DNA of 64,000 nucleotides, from positions 3,040,501-3,104,500 of the forward strand of contig NZ_CP036170.1 in the NCBI RefSeq assembly GCF_004295125.1. Direction: 5' to 3'. Shown here in pieces: positions 37,088-45,096 of the stretch. Each line of letters starts with the position of its first letter. The first letter of the stretch is position 1. The notes beneath the pieces are model-generated. The model did no database searches. It had not been told where the DNA came from and was given only the letters and a program-made list of their open reading frames with translations. The DNA is from [Clostridium] scindens ATCC 35704 (GTDB lineage: Bacteria; Bacillota; Clostridia; Lachnospirales; Lachnospiraceae). The translations under genes and the position numbers were made by a program.

Positions 37088-37382
37088 CGGACCAGTAAAA
37101 GTGCTTGCGATACCGCCCTTCGGGGCGAGCAGTAACAATAGCCCTTTGGAGGGCTAAGGCTAAACCACCACTTGAAGTGGTGGTTGTAACTTAGGTCCGG
37201 GTGCTTGATCGCCGCGTACCCTGCCGTTCCCGCAAACAGGCAGAGAAGCCCGATCACCAGGACTGCGGCCCATTTGGGAATATAGATTCCTTTCTTCCTC
37301 CCATGACCATTTCCTTTCTGAACTTCTATCTCATCCAGCAGTTCTACAGGAATATCGTCAAACAGGTCTGTAATCTTCTCTT

Positions 37383-37853
37383 TCATTGACATATCCCCCT
37401 TTCCCTCAGATGGATCTTAAGCTTCTTCCTTGCGCGCATCAGTTTGGTGATTTCTCTTTCATCTCTCTTCAGCATGTCCAATGCATCCTTCAAGATCTTC
37501 ACCCGTTCCTCCTTCTCCAGGCCCAGACAGAAATCCGTCACTTCCACCTGATCCGTCTCCTGGATAAGAAGCGTCTGCGTCTTATGCTCCCGGAGCTTAT
37601 TTTTTGCCTTGTTCCTGGCAATGGCGGCCAGGTATGCTCTAAGGCTGCCTTTATCAAGATCGATCCGTTCTGCATTTATCCACAGGCTATAGAATGTATC
37701 ATTGACCACTTCCTGCAGATCTTCCCTTGCCATCGCGCTGCCGATAATGCGGAAAACGATGGCTGATATGTACGCCTCATAGACAGAAACCGCTTCTTCA
37801 AGCGCAATTTCATTCCGTCCCTTTAACTGTTCCAGTAATCGTTGCTCGTACAT
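37383..37853 (-). CDS. ECF sigma factor with internal deletion of sigma-4
   Basis: A 156-residue ECF-like sigma factor. The sigma-2 region is intact (EAYISAIVFRIIGSAMARED, LQEVVNDTFYSLW, SLRAYLAAIARNKAKNKLR). The sigma-4 region is not: LDMLKRDEREI is joined directly to TKLMRARKKLKIHLRERG. In normal members roughly 25-30 residues lie between these, including the first helices and the turn of the -35-binding helix-turn-helix. The frame is kept, so this looks like an in-frame deletion. Such a protein should not recognise -35 DNA normally. It overlaps the (broken) DUF4179 gene by 10 nt. Confidence 0.75.
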   Translation of the reverse strand: MYEQRLLEQLKGRNEIALEEAVSVYEAYISAIVFRIIGSAMAREDLQEVVNDTFYSLWINAERIDLDKGSLRAYLAAIARNKAKNKLREHKTQTLLIQETDQVEVTDFCLGLEKEERVKILKDALDMLKRDEREITKLMRARKKLKIHLRERGICQ

Positions 37854-37991
37854 TCTATCACCTGCCTTCTCTTTATTATAGTATACACAACATCCGGCCT
37901 GGCGGTTGCATAGATAGAAAAAAATCGAAAACTATAGCGCGGTACCTTTTGATACCACGCCGTTTCATTGCCAAGTTTTTCTGTTCTTACG

Positions 37992-38828
37992 CTATATCTT
38001 TAATCTCTCTCTTCGTATCATGCTATACGCAACTGCCGCCAGCCCCGCATATGCCATCATGGCTATGACCGATGCCTCTATTCCGAAATCCCCTCCAGTG
38101 AGCAGGGGATTCTTTACCTCCAACACATAACTGAAGATGGACGATGCGTCCGCCTCCGGGCCGATACTCAAGATCCGGCTGACCATAAACAGGTTCCAGA
38201 TGCCGTGTACCAGCGCGCCGCTCCAGATGCTGCCGCTTTCATAAGCGATCAGTGCAAACAGGATTCCGACTGCCGTACCGGCCAGAAGCAACTGCACGGC
38301 TGACACGAGGCTTAAACTTGCTCCCAGCATATGGACTGCCCCGAATAAGACCGACGAGGCCAGGACCGCTGCCTTTCGGTTCCATCTGCTCTCCAGGCTT
38401 TTGAGGATGGCCCCTCTGAATACGGCCTCCTCCACAACCGCCGCTGCGATCCCATAATAGGCCGCGCCGCTTAAGATCAAGACAACGTCCGCCTGCCTAG
38501 CTGTAACCGCTTCAAAGTGTCCGGGCAGCAGCAGGCAGATGCCGCATACAGCCAGCGGAAGCAGAACTGCCGCCACGCCCCATACCGGCCGGATCCTGAC
38601 TGGCGAAAGCCCCAGGGAGGAAGGACGCATCTTAAGTCCCTTCCTCCCAAGCACGCGGATTCCCCACAAAGCAAGGGCTGCATAGAGCAGGGCTGCCAGG
38701 ATATTTCCCGCCGGAACCGGCAGCCCTGCAGCACAGGCTGCACTTGCGATCAGCAGAGAGACAGTCTGCGCTGCGACCAGAATCAGGATGGATATCAGGA
38801 TGCAAACCCAGATATTTTTCTTATGCAT
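37992..38828 (-). CDS. CPBP-family intramembrane metalloprotease
   Basis: A 278-residue membrane protein with about eight hydrophobic helices. The C-terminal half has the CPBP (Abi/CAAX-protease-like) motifs EEAVFRGAIL (EExxxR), FGAVHMLGAS and GALVHGIWNLF, which supply the catalytic Glu and His residues. Family members process prenylated or membrane peptides and are often linked with bacteriocin immunity. It follows the BceAB-type permease by 3 nt and is probably the last gene of that operon, so a role in peptide defence is a fair inference. Confidence 0.85.
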   Translation of the reverse strand: MHKKNIWVCILISILILVAAQTVSLLIASAACAAGLPVPAGNILAALLYAALALWGIRVLGRKGLKMRPSSLGLSPVRIRPVWGVAAVLLPLAVCGICLLLPGHFEAVTARQADVVLILSGAAYYGIAAAVVEEAVFRGAILKSLESRWNRKAAVLASSVLFGAVHMLGASLSLVSAVQLLLAGTAVGILFALIAYESGSIWSGALVHGIWNLFMVSRILSIGPEADASSIFSYVLEVKNPLLTGGDFGIEASVIAMMAYAGLAAVAYSMIRRERLKI

Positions 38829-38831
38829 ATC

Positions 38832-40895
38832 CTAGCCCTCCCTACTTTCAACATTTCGCTTGAATCCGACATAAGTCGTCAGGAAATACAGAATATAGAT
38901 TCCCATAAACAACGCCAGGGAGATGGCAAAATACTGGAACACCGAGGTGCTTACGCCTGTATAGAAAATGAAGATGTTGCTGATAAATACTGCCACGATG
39001 CCGCTGATCAGCGCCGCAAAGAGCGCCGGGCATAGGTAATATCCGAACAGCTGCTTCAGGATCAGCCTGGATACCTCTCTCCTGCTTAGCCCGATCTTCT
39101 TGAGCACGCTGTACCGGAACTTATACTTTGCAGAATCGCTTAACTGGTGGACGGACAGCACCGTCAAAGCCACGCACAGGAACACCAGGCCAACATAGAA
39201 CGCTGGGAATATGATGGGGGACAGCATATACTTTACTTCCGGTATCAGATTATCCCGCACCAGGTTCACGACATAGTATGTGACAATGGTATCCGTCCCG
39301 TAGCAGTTGTTTCCTTTCATCTCGGCATGGCCGCCAAAATCTGTATTGTCGCTTAAATCATCCAGCCGATTCTCCAGGCCTTCCGGCGCCTCCCCTCTAA
39401 TATCTACCGCAAGTTCGCTGTAGTAGGGAGTCATGCCCACAATCACCTGATCCGGGACGATGATGACATAGTCCCCTCCATTATGGCCATCCTGGGAAAA
39501 GGCTTCCGTATAGTAGCCCGCAAAACTCAGTTTCCCATTTTCCCCATTGATGGATATGGCATCCTCAAGGCCTTTTGCCTGATCTTTCAGGCGCTGCTTG
39601 ATGTGAATGGCAAACTGGCCGTCCGATAGCGTTACCTCTTTATATCCCAACATCCTTCTAAGATGGTTGTAATCCGATAGACCCATATAGGTATCATAAT
39701 TGCAGTAGCATTCTTCCGGATTTTTCTCAATCTTTTTCAGATTCGGACTTCCATCGCTATTCAAGTAAGAATCCCCGAATACTTCCAGATGCGTATATAG
39801 CCACGCGTTTGCCTGATTGGTCTGGCCCGCATAGATGTGGTAGATAAAGGCATCCTCTATATCCGATTCTTTGCCAATGATCTTCAGTTCGTCCTGGAAG
39901 TCATCATTGACGTCAGCGCTGTATACCTGCACGTCAAAAGGGAATTTATCTCCCAGAACCTGATTCTGCCAGTCGCTGAACATCATGGCTATGGAGCAGC
40001 CTAAGAACGCGATGGTAAAAAGGGAGGTCAGCGTCCCCATGGTAAAACGCATGGTCTTAAGCTTGGAGGAAAACTGCCTGAGCAGAAACAGGTTCTGGCC
40101 CTTATAAATTCCTTTTCCCTTTGCCCGGACATAGCAGATGATCCAGGAGGAAAGCCCTGTATAAAACAGATAGATTACCAGGATGAGTCCCACCAGAAAC
40201 AGAATTACGCTCCCGGCATTATTAATCAGGCCGCAGAACAGGAAGACTCCAAATGCCAGCATGAACAGAATGGAAACCGGAAGAAGCCATCTTTTTAACT
40301 TCTCGTTGGATTCCTTGATCTCCTCATTCTGCTTATTGGCATTCATCAAGTCATGGATGTTCATTTTCTTAAATCTTCTGCGGCATCTGAAAAGCGCCAG
40401 CAGGTAACAGCCTGCATAGCATGCGGCAGTCATCAGAATGCAGTATCTATTGAACTCCAGATGGAGGTCGTATTTCATCTGGATCATGCTGTAGAGAACG
40501 GACATGATGATCTGCTGAAGCAAAGTCCCAAGGAGCATTCCCAGAAAGAATGCGCCCGTTCCCATCAACAGATTTTCACGCATGTACAAACTTGCGATCT
40601 TCTTTTTCTTCATCCCCAGCAGCAGATAGATGCCAAATTCCTGGCTGCGCTTCTCCAGCATGAATCTTATCATATAATTGACCAGCCAGGCCACGATCAG
40701 CACGATAAAAAATGTGGCGATCCCCACCATAGCCGCCATCAGCCCTGCAACTTCGAACAGTTCCTGGACATCCCTGGAAAACAGGATGCTATTGAACGCA
40801 AACATAAGGGCCGTCACAAAGGTCATGGTGAGCACATATACCAGATAGTCTTTGACGGAACGTTTCACATTGCGAAAGGCAAGTTTACCGAGCAT
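38832..40895 (-). CDS. BceB-type ABC transporter permease
   Basis: A 687-residue FtsX-domain permease of the bacitracin/peptide-resistance type. It has ten expected membrane helices: one at the N-terminus (VYVLTMTFVTALMFAFNSIL), two groups of helices, and a large extracellular domain of about 220 residues (about 315-530) between helices 7 and 8, the hallmark of BceB. The start ATG at 40893-40895 has GGGAGGTG at good distance; a GTG at 40907 does not. It overlaps the ATPase gene by 11 nt. In BceAB systems the permease also senses the peptide and signals to the kinase. Confidence 0.88.
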   Translation of the reverse strand: MLGKLAFRNVKRSVKDYLVYVLTMTFVTALMFAFNSILFSRDVQELFEVAGLMAAMVGIATFFIVLIVAWLVNYMIRFMLEKRSQEFGIYLLLGMKKKKIASLYMRENLLMGTGAFFLGMLLGTLLQQIIMSVLYSMIQMKYDLHLEFNRYCILMTAACYAGCYLLALFRCRRRFKKMNIHDLMNANKQNEEIKESNEKLKRWLLPVSILFMLAFGVFLFCGLINNAGSVILFLVGLILVIYLFYTGLSSWIICYVRAKGKGIYKGQNLFLLRQFSSKLKTMRFTMGTLTSLFTIAFLGCSIAMMFSDWQNQVLGDKFPFDVQVYSADVNDDFQDELKIIGKESDIEDAFIYHIYAGQTNQANAWLYTHLEVFGDSYLNSDGSPNLKKIEKNPEECYCNYDTYMGLSDYNHLRRMLGYKEVTLSDGQFAIHIKQRLKDQAKGLEDAISINGENGKLSFAGYYTEAFSQDGHNGGDYVIIVPDQVIVGMTPYYSELAVDIRGEAPEGLENRLDDLSDNTDFGGHAEMKGNNCYGTDTIVTYYVVNLVRDNLIPEVKYMLSPIIFPAFYVGLVFLCVALTVLSVHQLSDSAKYKFRYSVLKKIGLSRREVSRLILKQLFGYYLCPALFAALISGIVAVFISNIFIFYTGVSTSVFQYFAISLALFMGIYILYFLTTYVGFKRNVESREG

Positions 40896-41652
40896 CGGAT
40901 AACTCACCTCCCGTCAGCGCCAGGACGTCCAGAATCTCATTGAGGAACTCCCTCCTGCTTTTGGAGCCGCGCATCAGTTCGTGAAAAATCTTTCCGTCCT
41001 TTAAAAAGAGGATGCGTCCGCAGTAACTGGCAGAAAATGCATCATGGGTCACCATCAGGATGGTGGCCTTAAGCGACGCGTTCATATTAGAAAATGTCTC
41101 CAGAAGCGTCTGGGCTGATCTGGAATCCAGCGCCCCGGTAGGTTCATCCGCCAGAATCAGGCGGGGATTATTGACCAGCGCTCTGGCGCAGGCGCAGCGC
41201 TGTTTCTGCCCGCCTGACACCTGATAGGGAAAGTTATCCTTTATATCCGTGATTCCAAGTAGACGCAGCATCTGGGCGCATTTCTTCTTGATCGAATCCC
41301 TTCCCTCCTTATGAAGCGTCATGGCAAGCACGATATTTTCCTCAATCGTAAGCGTATCTAACAGATTATAGTCCTGGAATACGAATCCCAGGTTATCCTT
41401 GCGGAAATCAGACAGGCCATCTTCCGACAGTTCCGTGATGTCAACATCCCCGTAATAGATATGTCCCGCAGTCACGCGGTCTATGGTGGACATCATATTA
41501 AGCAGAGTCGTCTTTCCCGATCCGGAAGCCCCCATGACTCCCACGAATTCTCCCTTTGCCACCTGGAAACTGACCCGGTCTATGGCCTTCGTCACATTGG
41601 AGCCATTCCCGTAATATTTTTCCACGTCGCACACGCGTATATAGTCATTCAT
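40885..41652 (-). CDS. BceA-type ABC transporter ATP-binding protein
   Basis: A 255-residue ABC ATPase. Walker A is GASGSGKTTLLNM (about 40-52), the Q-loop lies in GFVFQDYNLLDTLT, the signature is YQVSGGQKQRCACARAL, Walker B is LILADEPTGALD and the H-loop is LMVTHDAFSASYC. Sequence and context place it in the MacB/BceA group. The signature SGGQKQRCACARAL has Cys residues in place of the more common V/A. It sits between the kinase and the permease genes. Confidence 0.92.
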   Translation of the reverse strand: MNDYIRVCDVEKYYGNGSNVTKAIDRVSFQVAKGEFVGVMGASGSGKTTLLNMMSTIDRVTAGHIYYGDVDITELSEDGLSDFRKDNLGFVFQDYNLLDTLTIEENIVLAMTLHKEGRDSIKKKCAQMLRLLGITDIKDNFPYQVSGGQKQRCACARALVNNPRLILADEPTGALDSRSAQTLLETFSNMNASLKATILMVTHDAFSASYCGRILFLKDGKIFHELMRGSKSRREFLNEILDVLALTGGELSDAR

Positions 41653-41722
41653 ATTCCTGTCACTCCTTTTTCTTTGATACTATGACTATATCAGATACTT
41701 CCCGGCGTTTGTATCGGCCTGC

Positions 41723-41742
41723 CTTGCAGTTATCTTACAGTT
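41723..41742 (-). promoter_or_regulatory. Direct repeat at 11-bp period upstream of bceAB-type genes
   Basis: Plus-strand CTTGCAGTT and CTTACAGTT are separated by AT, giving an 11-bp period (8 of 9 identical). The repeat overlaps the kinase stop codon and lies about 70 bp upstream of the ATPase start. A perfect 11-bp inverted repeat (41726-41736 with 41747-41757) overlaps it. OmpR-type regulators commonly bind tandem half-sites one helical turn apart, so this is a candidate operator for the adjacent response regulator. Confidence 0.4.
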
Positions 41743-42745
41743 TTGAAAGATAACTGCTTACCGGAAATTCCAGGATGATCTGCGTGCCAGCGCCCTCCCG
41801 GGATCTGGCAGAGATGTCAATACCCAGCCTGCCGCATAGTTTTCTGCAAAGATAGAGTCCCATGCCAGTAGAACGTTCATAGGTTCTTCCATTGCTTCCC
41901 GTGAATCCCTTGTCATAGATTCTCCCCAGTTCTTCTTCCTTGATCCCAATTCCATTGTCGCTTACCAGCAGGCGGACGCCATGCGCATACTCCTGCGTCT
42001 CGACCTTTATGCATGCGTTTGAGTCCCCCTTATACTTGGTAGCGTTTAATACTAACTGGTTCAGGATGAAAGAGATCCATTTCTGATCCGTAAAGGCCCG
42101 GTGCCTGCAGTCAACCTCCGCCTGTATCCCGTTCTGGATCAGATAATGCTTATTCTTCGCCAGCACCTCCCGGGCTACCTCCTGCAAGTCTGTCTCCTGT
42201 ATTACATAGTCCTTATACACTTCCTCTGATCTTGCATAGTACAGCGCCATATCCACGTAATTCTCGATCTTCTGGTTCTCCAGGCTAATGCGCCTGGTAA
42301 GTTCGTCCCTGTGGTTCTCGCACATCAGCGAAATGCCGGTGATCGGCGCCTTGATCTCATGAACCCAGCTTTCAATATATTCCCGGTAGTCCTTCTGTTC
42401 TGCCTCGATCTGGCGGATCCGCTCTATCACCGACTTGTTGGACTTGCGTATCATATCCTGGTAAATGTGATCTTCCAGCCGGAAAGATTCCGGCATCAGT
42501 TCTCCCAGCAGATACCGCTGGTCTACATGCTCCAGCACCTCCGCCATCTGCTTGAAATAACGTTTCCGCCTGTAGTATTCCACTGCCAGATAAGCCAACA
42601 GCAGAAGGAGCCAGCACAGGAAAATTACCGCGCCATACGCGGTCGGATATCCGGTGGCATAGAGGAACCCCGCCAGGAGGAACATGGCGAATCCCTGAAG
42701 CAAAAGGAGCATCACCCGATCTTTGATAAAATCTATAAACTTCAT
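41735..42745 (-). CDS. BceS-type intramembrane-sensing histidine kinase
   Basis: A 336-residue kinase with two N-terminal membrane helices (about 10-28 and 37-56) and almost no outer loop, as in BceS kinases that depend on the transporter for sensing. The phosphoacceptor box is YIESWVHEIKAPITGISLM (His about 128). The ATPase domain has LNQLVLNATKYKG (N box), LVSDNGIGIKEEELGRIYDKGFTG (G1 and F boxes, split here by description) and STGMGLYLCRKLCGRLG (G2). Its start overlaps the response regulator stop by 4 nt. Confidence 0.92.
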   Translation of the reverse strand: MKFIDFIKDRVMLLLLQGFAMFLLAGFLYATGYPTAYGAVIFLCWLLLLLAYLAVEYYRRKRYFKQMAEVLEHVDQRYLLGELMPESFRLEDHIYQDMIRKSNKSVIERIRQIEAEQKDYREYIESWVHEIKAPITGISLMCENHRDELTRRISLENQKIENYVDMALYYARSEEVYKDYVIQETDLQEVAREVLAKNKHYLIQNGIQAEVDCRHRAFTDQKWISFILNQLVLNATKYKGDSNACIKVETQEYAHGVRLLVSDNGIGIKEEELGRIYDKGFTGSNGRTYERSTGMGLYLCRKLCGRLGIDISARSREGAGTQIILEFPVSSYLSKL

Positions 42746-43410
42746 ATCCGATACCCCATTCCCCGCCGGGTCTCTATGAAGCCCTCCACTCCAATCTCCT
42801 CTAACTTGCTTCGGATGCGGGTCATGTTGACGCTCAGCGTATTGTCATCAATAAATACCTGATTATCCCACAGGTATTCTATAATCTCTACTCTGGGGAC
42901 GATCTCCCCCTTCTTCTTAAAAAGACAATGCAGGATCTTCAATTCATTTTTGGATAATTCCGTCTGCCTGCCCTGGAAACTTATGTATCCTCTGGCAACA
43001 TCCAGTTCCACGCCTTTATGGCTGAGCCTAGCCGCCTCCCCTTCCGTTTCTTTCCGGGTGCGCTTCAGCACCGCCGCAATGCGGGCCAGAAGGATCGGAG
43101 GCTGGAATGGCTTGGTAATATAGTCATCCCCGCCTTTGAGCATTCCGGTCAGTTCGTCCATAGAATCCGTACGGCTAGTCAGGAAAATAATGGGCACCTC
43201 CGATACCGCCCGCACCTTGGTGCAGATATCAAACCCGGACTCCTCCGGCAGATTCAAGTCCAGAAGGACGATGTCCGGATCCGCCTTCAATATATCGCCT
43301 GCCGCGTCCCCGAAGGCGTCAAGCGCCGTTACCTGATAAAGCGCATTTTCCAGCAATTGCTTCAATTCCTGGCAGATGGCAGCGTCATCCTCCACAATCA
43401 AAATATGCAT
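42742..43410 (-). CDS. OmpR/PhoB-family response regulator (BceR-type)
   Basis: A 222-residue two-component regulator. The receiver domain has the acidic pocket IVEDD, phosphoacceptor Asp in IVLLDLNLPEESG (about residue 51), FLTSR and the Lys in YITKPFQPP. The C-terminal winged helix has ELSKNELKILHCLFKKKGEIV, VEIIEYLWDNQ and DDNTLSVNMTRIRSKLEE. The frame is open upstream into the repeat element, but the ATG at 43408-43410 has AGAGGTG and the standard MHILIVEDD start. It leads the RR-kinase-ABC-permease-CPBP operon. Confidence 0.93.
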   Translation of the reverse strand: MHILIVEDDAAICQELKQLLENALYQVTALDAFGDAAGDILKADPDIVLLDLNLPEESGFDICTKVRAVSEVPIIFLTSRTDSMDELTGMLKGGDDYITKPFQPPILLARIAAVLKRTRKETEGEAARLSHKGVELDVARGYISFQGRQTELSKNELKILHCLFKKKGEIVPRVEIIEYLWDNQVFIDDNTLSVNMTRIRSKLEEIGVEGFIETRRGMGYRI

Positions 43411-43427
43411 TGATTTCACCTCTTTTT

Positions 43428-43532
43428 CAATTTTGCACAGGGGTTTGAACAATTTTACACATAGCAAAATGCACTTTGACACGTAACACTTTTCAAAAGT
43501 GTTACGTGTCAAAGTGAAAAATGTTACGTGTT
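43428..43532. repeat. Palindromic intergenic element, copy B (after gpmI)
   Basis: The layout matches copy A at 9702-9805. Two direct boxes CAATTTTGCAC (43428) and CAATTTTACAC (43450) are followed by an 11-bp spacer and a perfect 22-nt-arm palindrome with one central base (43472-43516). The half-site AAAAATGTTACGTGTT (43517-43532) then matches copy A exactly. The core TGTTACGTG recurs at 43500 and 43522, 22 bp apart. It starts 4 nt after the gpmI stop (minus strand) and fills nearly all of the space to the response-regulator start at 43410. Confidence 0.8.
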
Positions 43533-43536
43533 AAGT

Positions 43537-45072
43537 TTACACCAGCAATGATTTTCCTGCCATTTCTTTTGGCTGTTCCAAGCCCATCAGTTCGATCAAT
43601 GTGGGGGCGATATCCGCCAGGCATCCGCCTTCTCTTAACTTGTAAGACGGATCTGCGTTTACGAGGATGAACGGCACCGGGTTGGTGGTGTGTGCCGTAA
43701 ATGGCTCGCCTGTCTCGCCGTCAATCAGCTGTTCCGCATTGCCGTGATCGGCGCAGATAAACATCTGTCCGTCCACTTCCTTGATAGCATCCACTGCCTT
43801 GCCCACGCATTCGTCCACGGCCTCGATGGCTTTTATCGCCGCGGCTTCCACGCCGGTATGGCCTACCATATCCGGGTTGGCGAAGTTGATGATGATGACA
43901 TCGTATTTTCCTGACCGGATGGCTTCCGTAAGTTTGTCGCATACTTCATAGGCGCTCATCTCCGGCTTCAAGTCATAGGTTGCTACCTTCGGGGATTTTA
44001 CAAGGATCCTGTCTTCTCCTTCGTTTGGCTCTTCAACTCCGCCGTTGAAGAAGAAGGTTACATGCGCGTATTTCTCTGTCTCTGCGATACGCGCCTGCTT
44101 CTTGCCGTTCTTTGCCAGGAATTCTCCGAAGGTATTGGTGATCTCATCTTTTACAAAGGCAACCAGTTTGTTTTCAATAGTGATATCATATTCAGTAAAG
44201 CATACAAAGGTGGTCTTGATCCGCTCGCCTCTGTCAAAACCTTCAAACTTCTCATCACAGAAGGTTCTGGTAATCTCTCTGGCACGGTCCGGGCGGAAGT
44301 TAAAGAAGATGATGGAATCATCGTCCTTTACCTTTGCCATCGGAACGCCGTCCTTTTCTACCACCGTCGGAAGCACGAACTCATCCGTGGTATCCTTATC
44401 GTAGGAAGCCTGGATCCCTGCCGGGCCGCTCGCTGCCCGCTCGCCTTCGCCGAATACCAGCGCCCGGTAGGCCTTTTCCACGCGGTCCCAGCGATTGTCA
44501 CGGTCCATGGCATAGTAGCGTCCCATAACGGTCGCCACCTGTCCCACGCCGATCTCCTGCATCTTCGCTGCCAGCTGCTCTACATATTCCTTTCCGGAAG
44601 CCGGAGGCGTATCACGGCCGTCCAGGAAGCAGTGTACGTATACGTTCTCGATTCCCTGTCTCTTAGCCAGTTCCAGCAGCCCGTAAATGTGCTCGTTATG
44701 GCTGTGGACGCCGCCATCTGACACAAGTCCCATCAGGTGGAGGGAAGAATGATTCTTTTTTACATTCTCACATGCGGCAAGAAGAGCCGGATTCTCGAAG
44801 AAGTCCCCGTCCTTGATTGCCTTTGTGATCTTGGTAAGGTCCTGGTATACGATGCGCCCGGCGCCCATATTCAGGTGTCCTACCTCGGAGTTTCCCATCT
44901 GTCCATCCGGAAGGCCTACCGCCATCCCGCTGGCATTGCCTTTTACAAACGGGCACTCTGCCATCAATTTATCCATAACCGGCGTTTTGCCTTCTGCTAC
45001 GGCATTTCCGGTAGTATTCTCATTTAACCCATATCCGTCTAAAATCATAAGTACTGTTGGTTTTTTACTCAT
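43537..45072 (-). CDS. gpmI: 2,3-bisphosphoglycerate-independent phosphoglycerate mutase
   Basis: GpmI interconverts 3- and 2-phosphoglycerate with two Mn ions and a phosphoserine intermediate. The 511-residue product has normal length. It shows LMILDGYGLNENTTGNAV, the nucleophile Ser in GQMGNSEVGHLNMGAGR (about residue 62), the phosphoglycerate-binding insert (DGRDTPP, GRYYAMDRDNRWDR) and C-terminal metal motifs NFANPDMVGHTG and ICADHGNAEQ. It ends the gap-pgk-tpiA-hydrolase-gpmI cluster and starts 24 nt after the hydrolase. Confidence 0.97.
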   Translation of the reverse strand: MSKKPTVLMILDGYGLNENTTGNAVAEGKTPVMDKLMAECPFVKGNASGMAVGLPDGQMGNSEVGHLNMGAGRIVYQDLTKITKAIKDGDFFENPALLAACENVKKNHSSLHLMGLVSDGGVHSHNEHIYGLLELAKRQGIENVYVHCFLDGRDTPPASGKEYVEQLAAKMQEIGVGQVATVMGRYYAMDRDNRWDRVEKAYRALVFGEGERAASGPAGIQASYDKDTTDEFVLPTVVEKDGVPMAKVKDDDSIIFFNFRPDRAREITRTFCDEKFEGFDRGERIKTTFVCFTEYDITIENKLVAFVKDEITNTFGEFLAKNGKKQARIAETEKYAHVTFFFNGGVEEPNEGEDRILVKSPKVATYDLKPEMSAYEVCDKLTEAIRSGKYDVIIINFANPDMVGHTGVEAAAIKAIEAVDECVGKAVDAIKEVDGQMFICADHGNAEQLIDGETGEPFTAHTTNPVPFILVNADPSYKLREGGCLADIAPTLIELMGLEQPKEMAGKSLLV

Positions 45073-45096
45073 CTTTAATCTCCTTCAATCCAAAAT

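Larger units (their letters stand above)
36538..37194 (+). mobile_element. IS200/IS605-family insertion sequence (tnpA only)
   Basis: A 657-bp element with no terminal inverted repeats and no target duplication, bounded by subterminal hairpins typical of the family. On the left, CCCCAGC/GCTGGGG lies at 36540-36556; on the right, a perfect 10-bp stem lies at 37163-37185. The ends are placed where removal restores the interrupted gene, with left flank ...TCCTAA and right flank GTCCGGG. Because shared bases at the junctions are possible, the ends could shift together by a base or so. It carries only tnpA, with no tnpB, so it is IS200-type. Confidence 0.88.
35698..37392 (-). pseudogene. DUF4179-type anti-sigma-like gene split by an IS200-type element
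   Basis: The 5' part (37392-37195) encodes MSMKEKITDLFDDIPVELLD, a basic segment and a membrane helix (WAAVLVIGLLCLFAGTAGYA), ending ...AAIKHPD. The 3' part (36537-35698) resumes LGFSFKTYFGSGDG and encodes a 280-codon extracellular domain. Joining 37195 to 36537 gives exactly 66 plus 280 in-frame codons, a 345-residue protein. The organisation (sigma factor overlapping by 10 nt upstream, then short cytosolic segment, helix, large outer domain) matches DUF4179 anti-sigma-like proteins. The intervening 657 bp is the mobile element, so the gene is broken as it stands. Confidence 0.85.

Noticed and set aside
36538-37194. Possible RNA-guided nuclease (tnpB/IscB) or omega RNA associated with the IS200-type element
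   Set aside because: Only tnpA is present. The right end is too short for a tnpB remnant and no guide-like RNA region beyond the end hairpin is visible.
42742-43512. Response regulator starting at 43512 with an extra 34-residue N-terminus
   Set aside because: The extension is a translation of the palindromic element; a similar peptide appears in the unrelated frame over copy A near 9700-9800. The ATG at 43410 has a proper ribosome site and canonical start.
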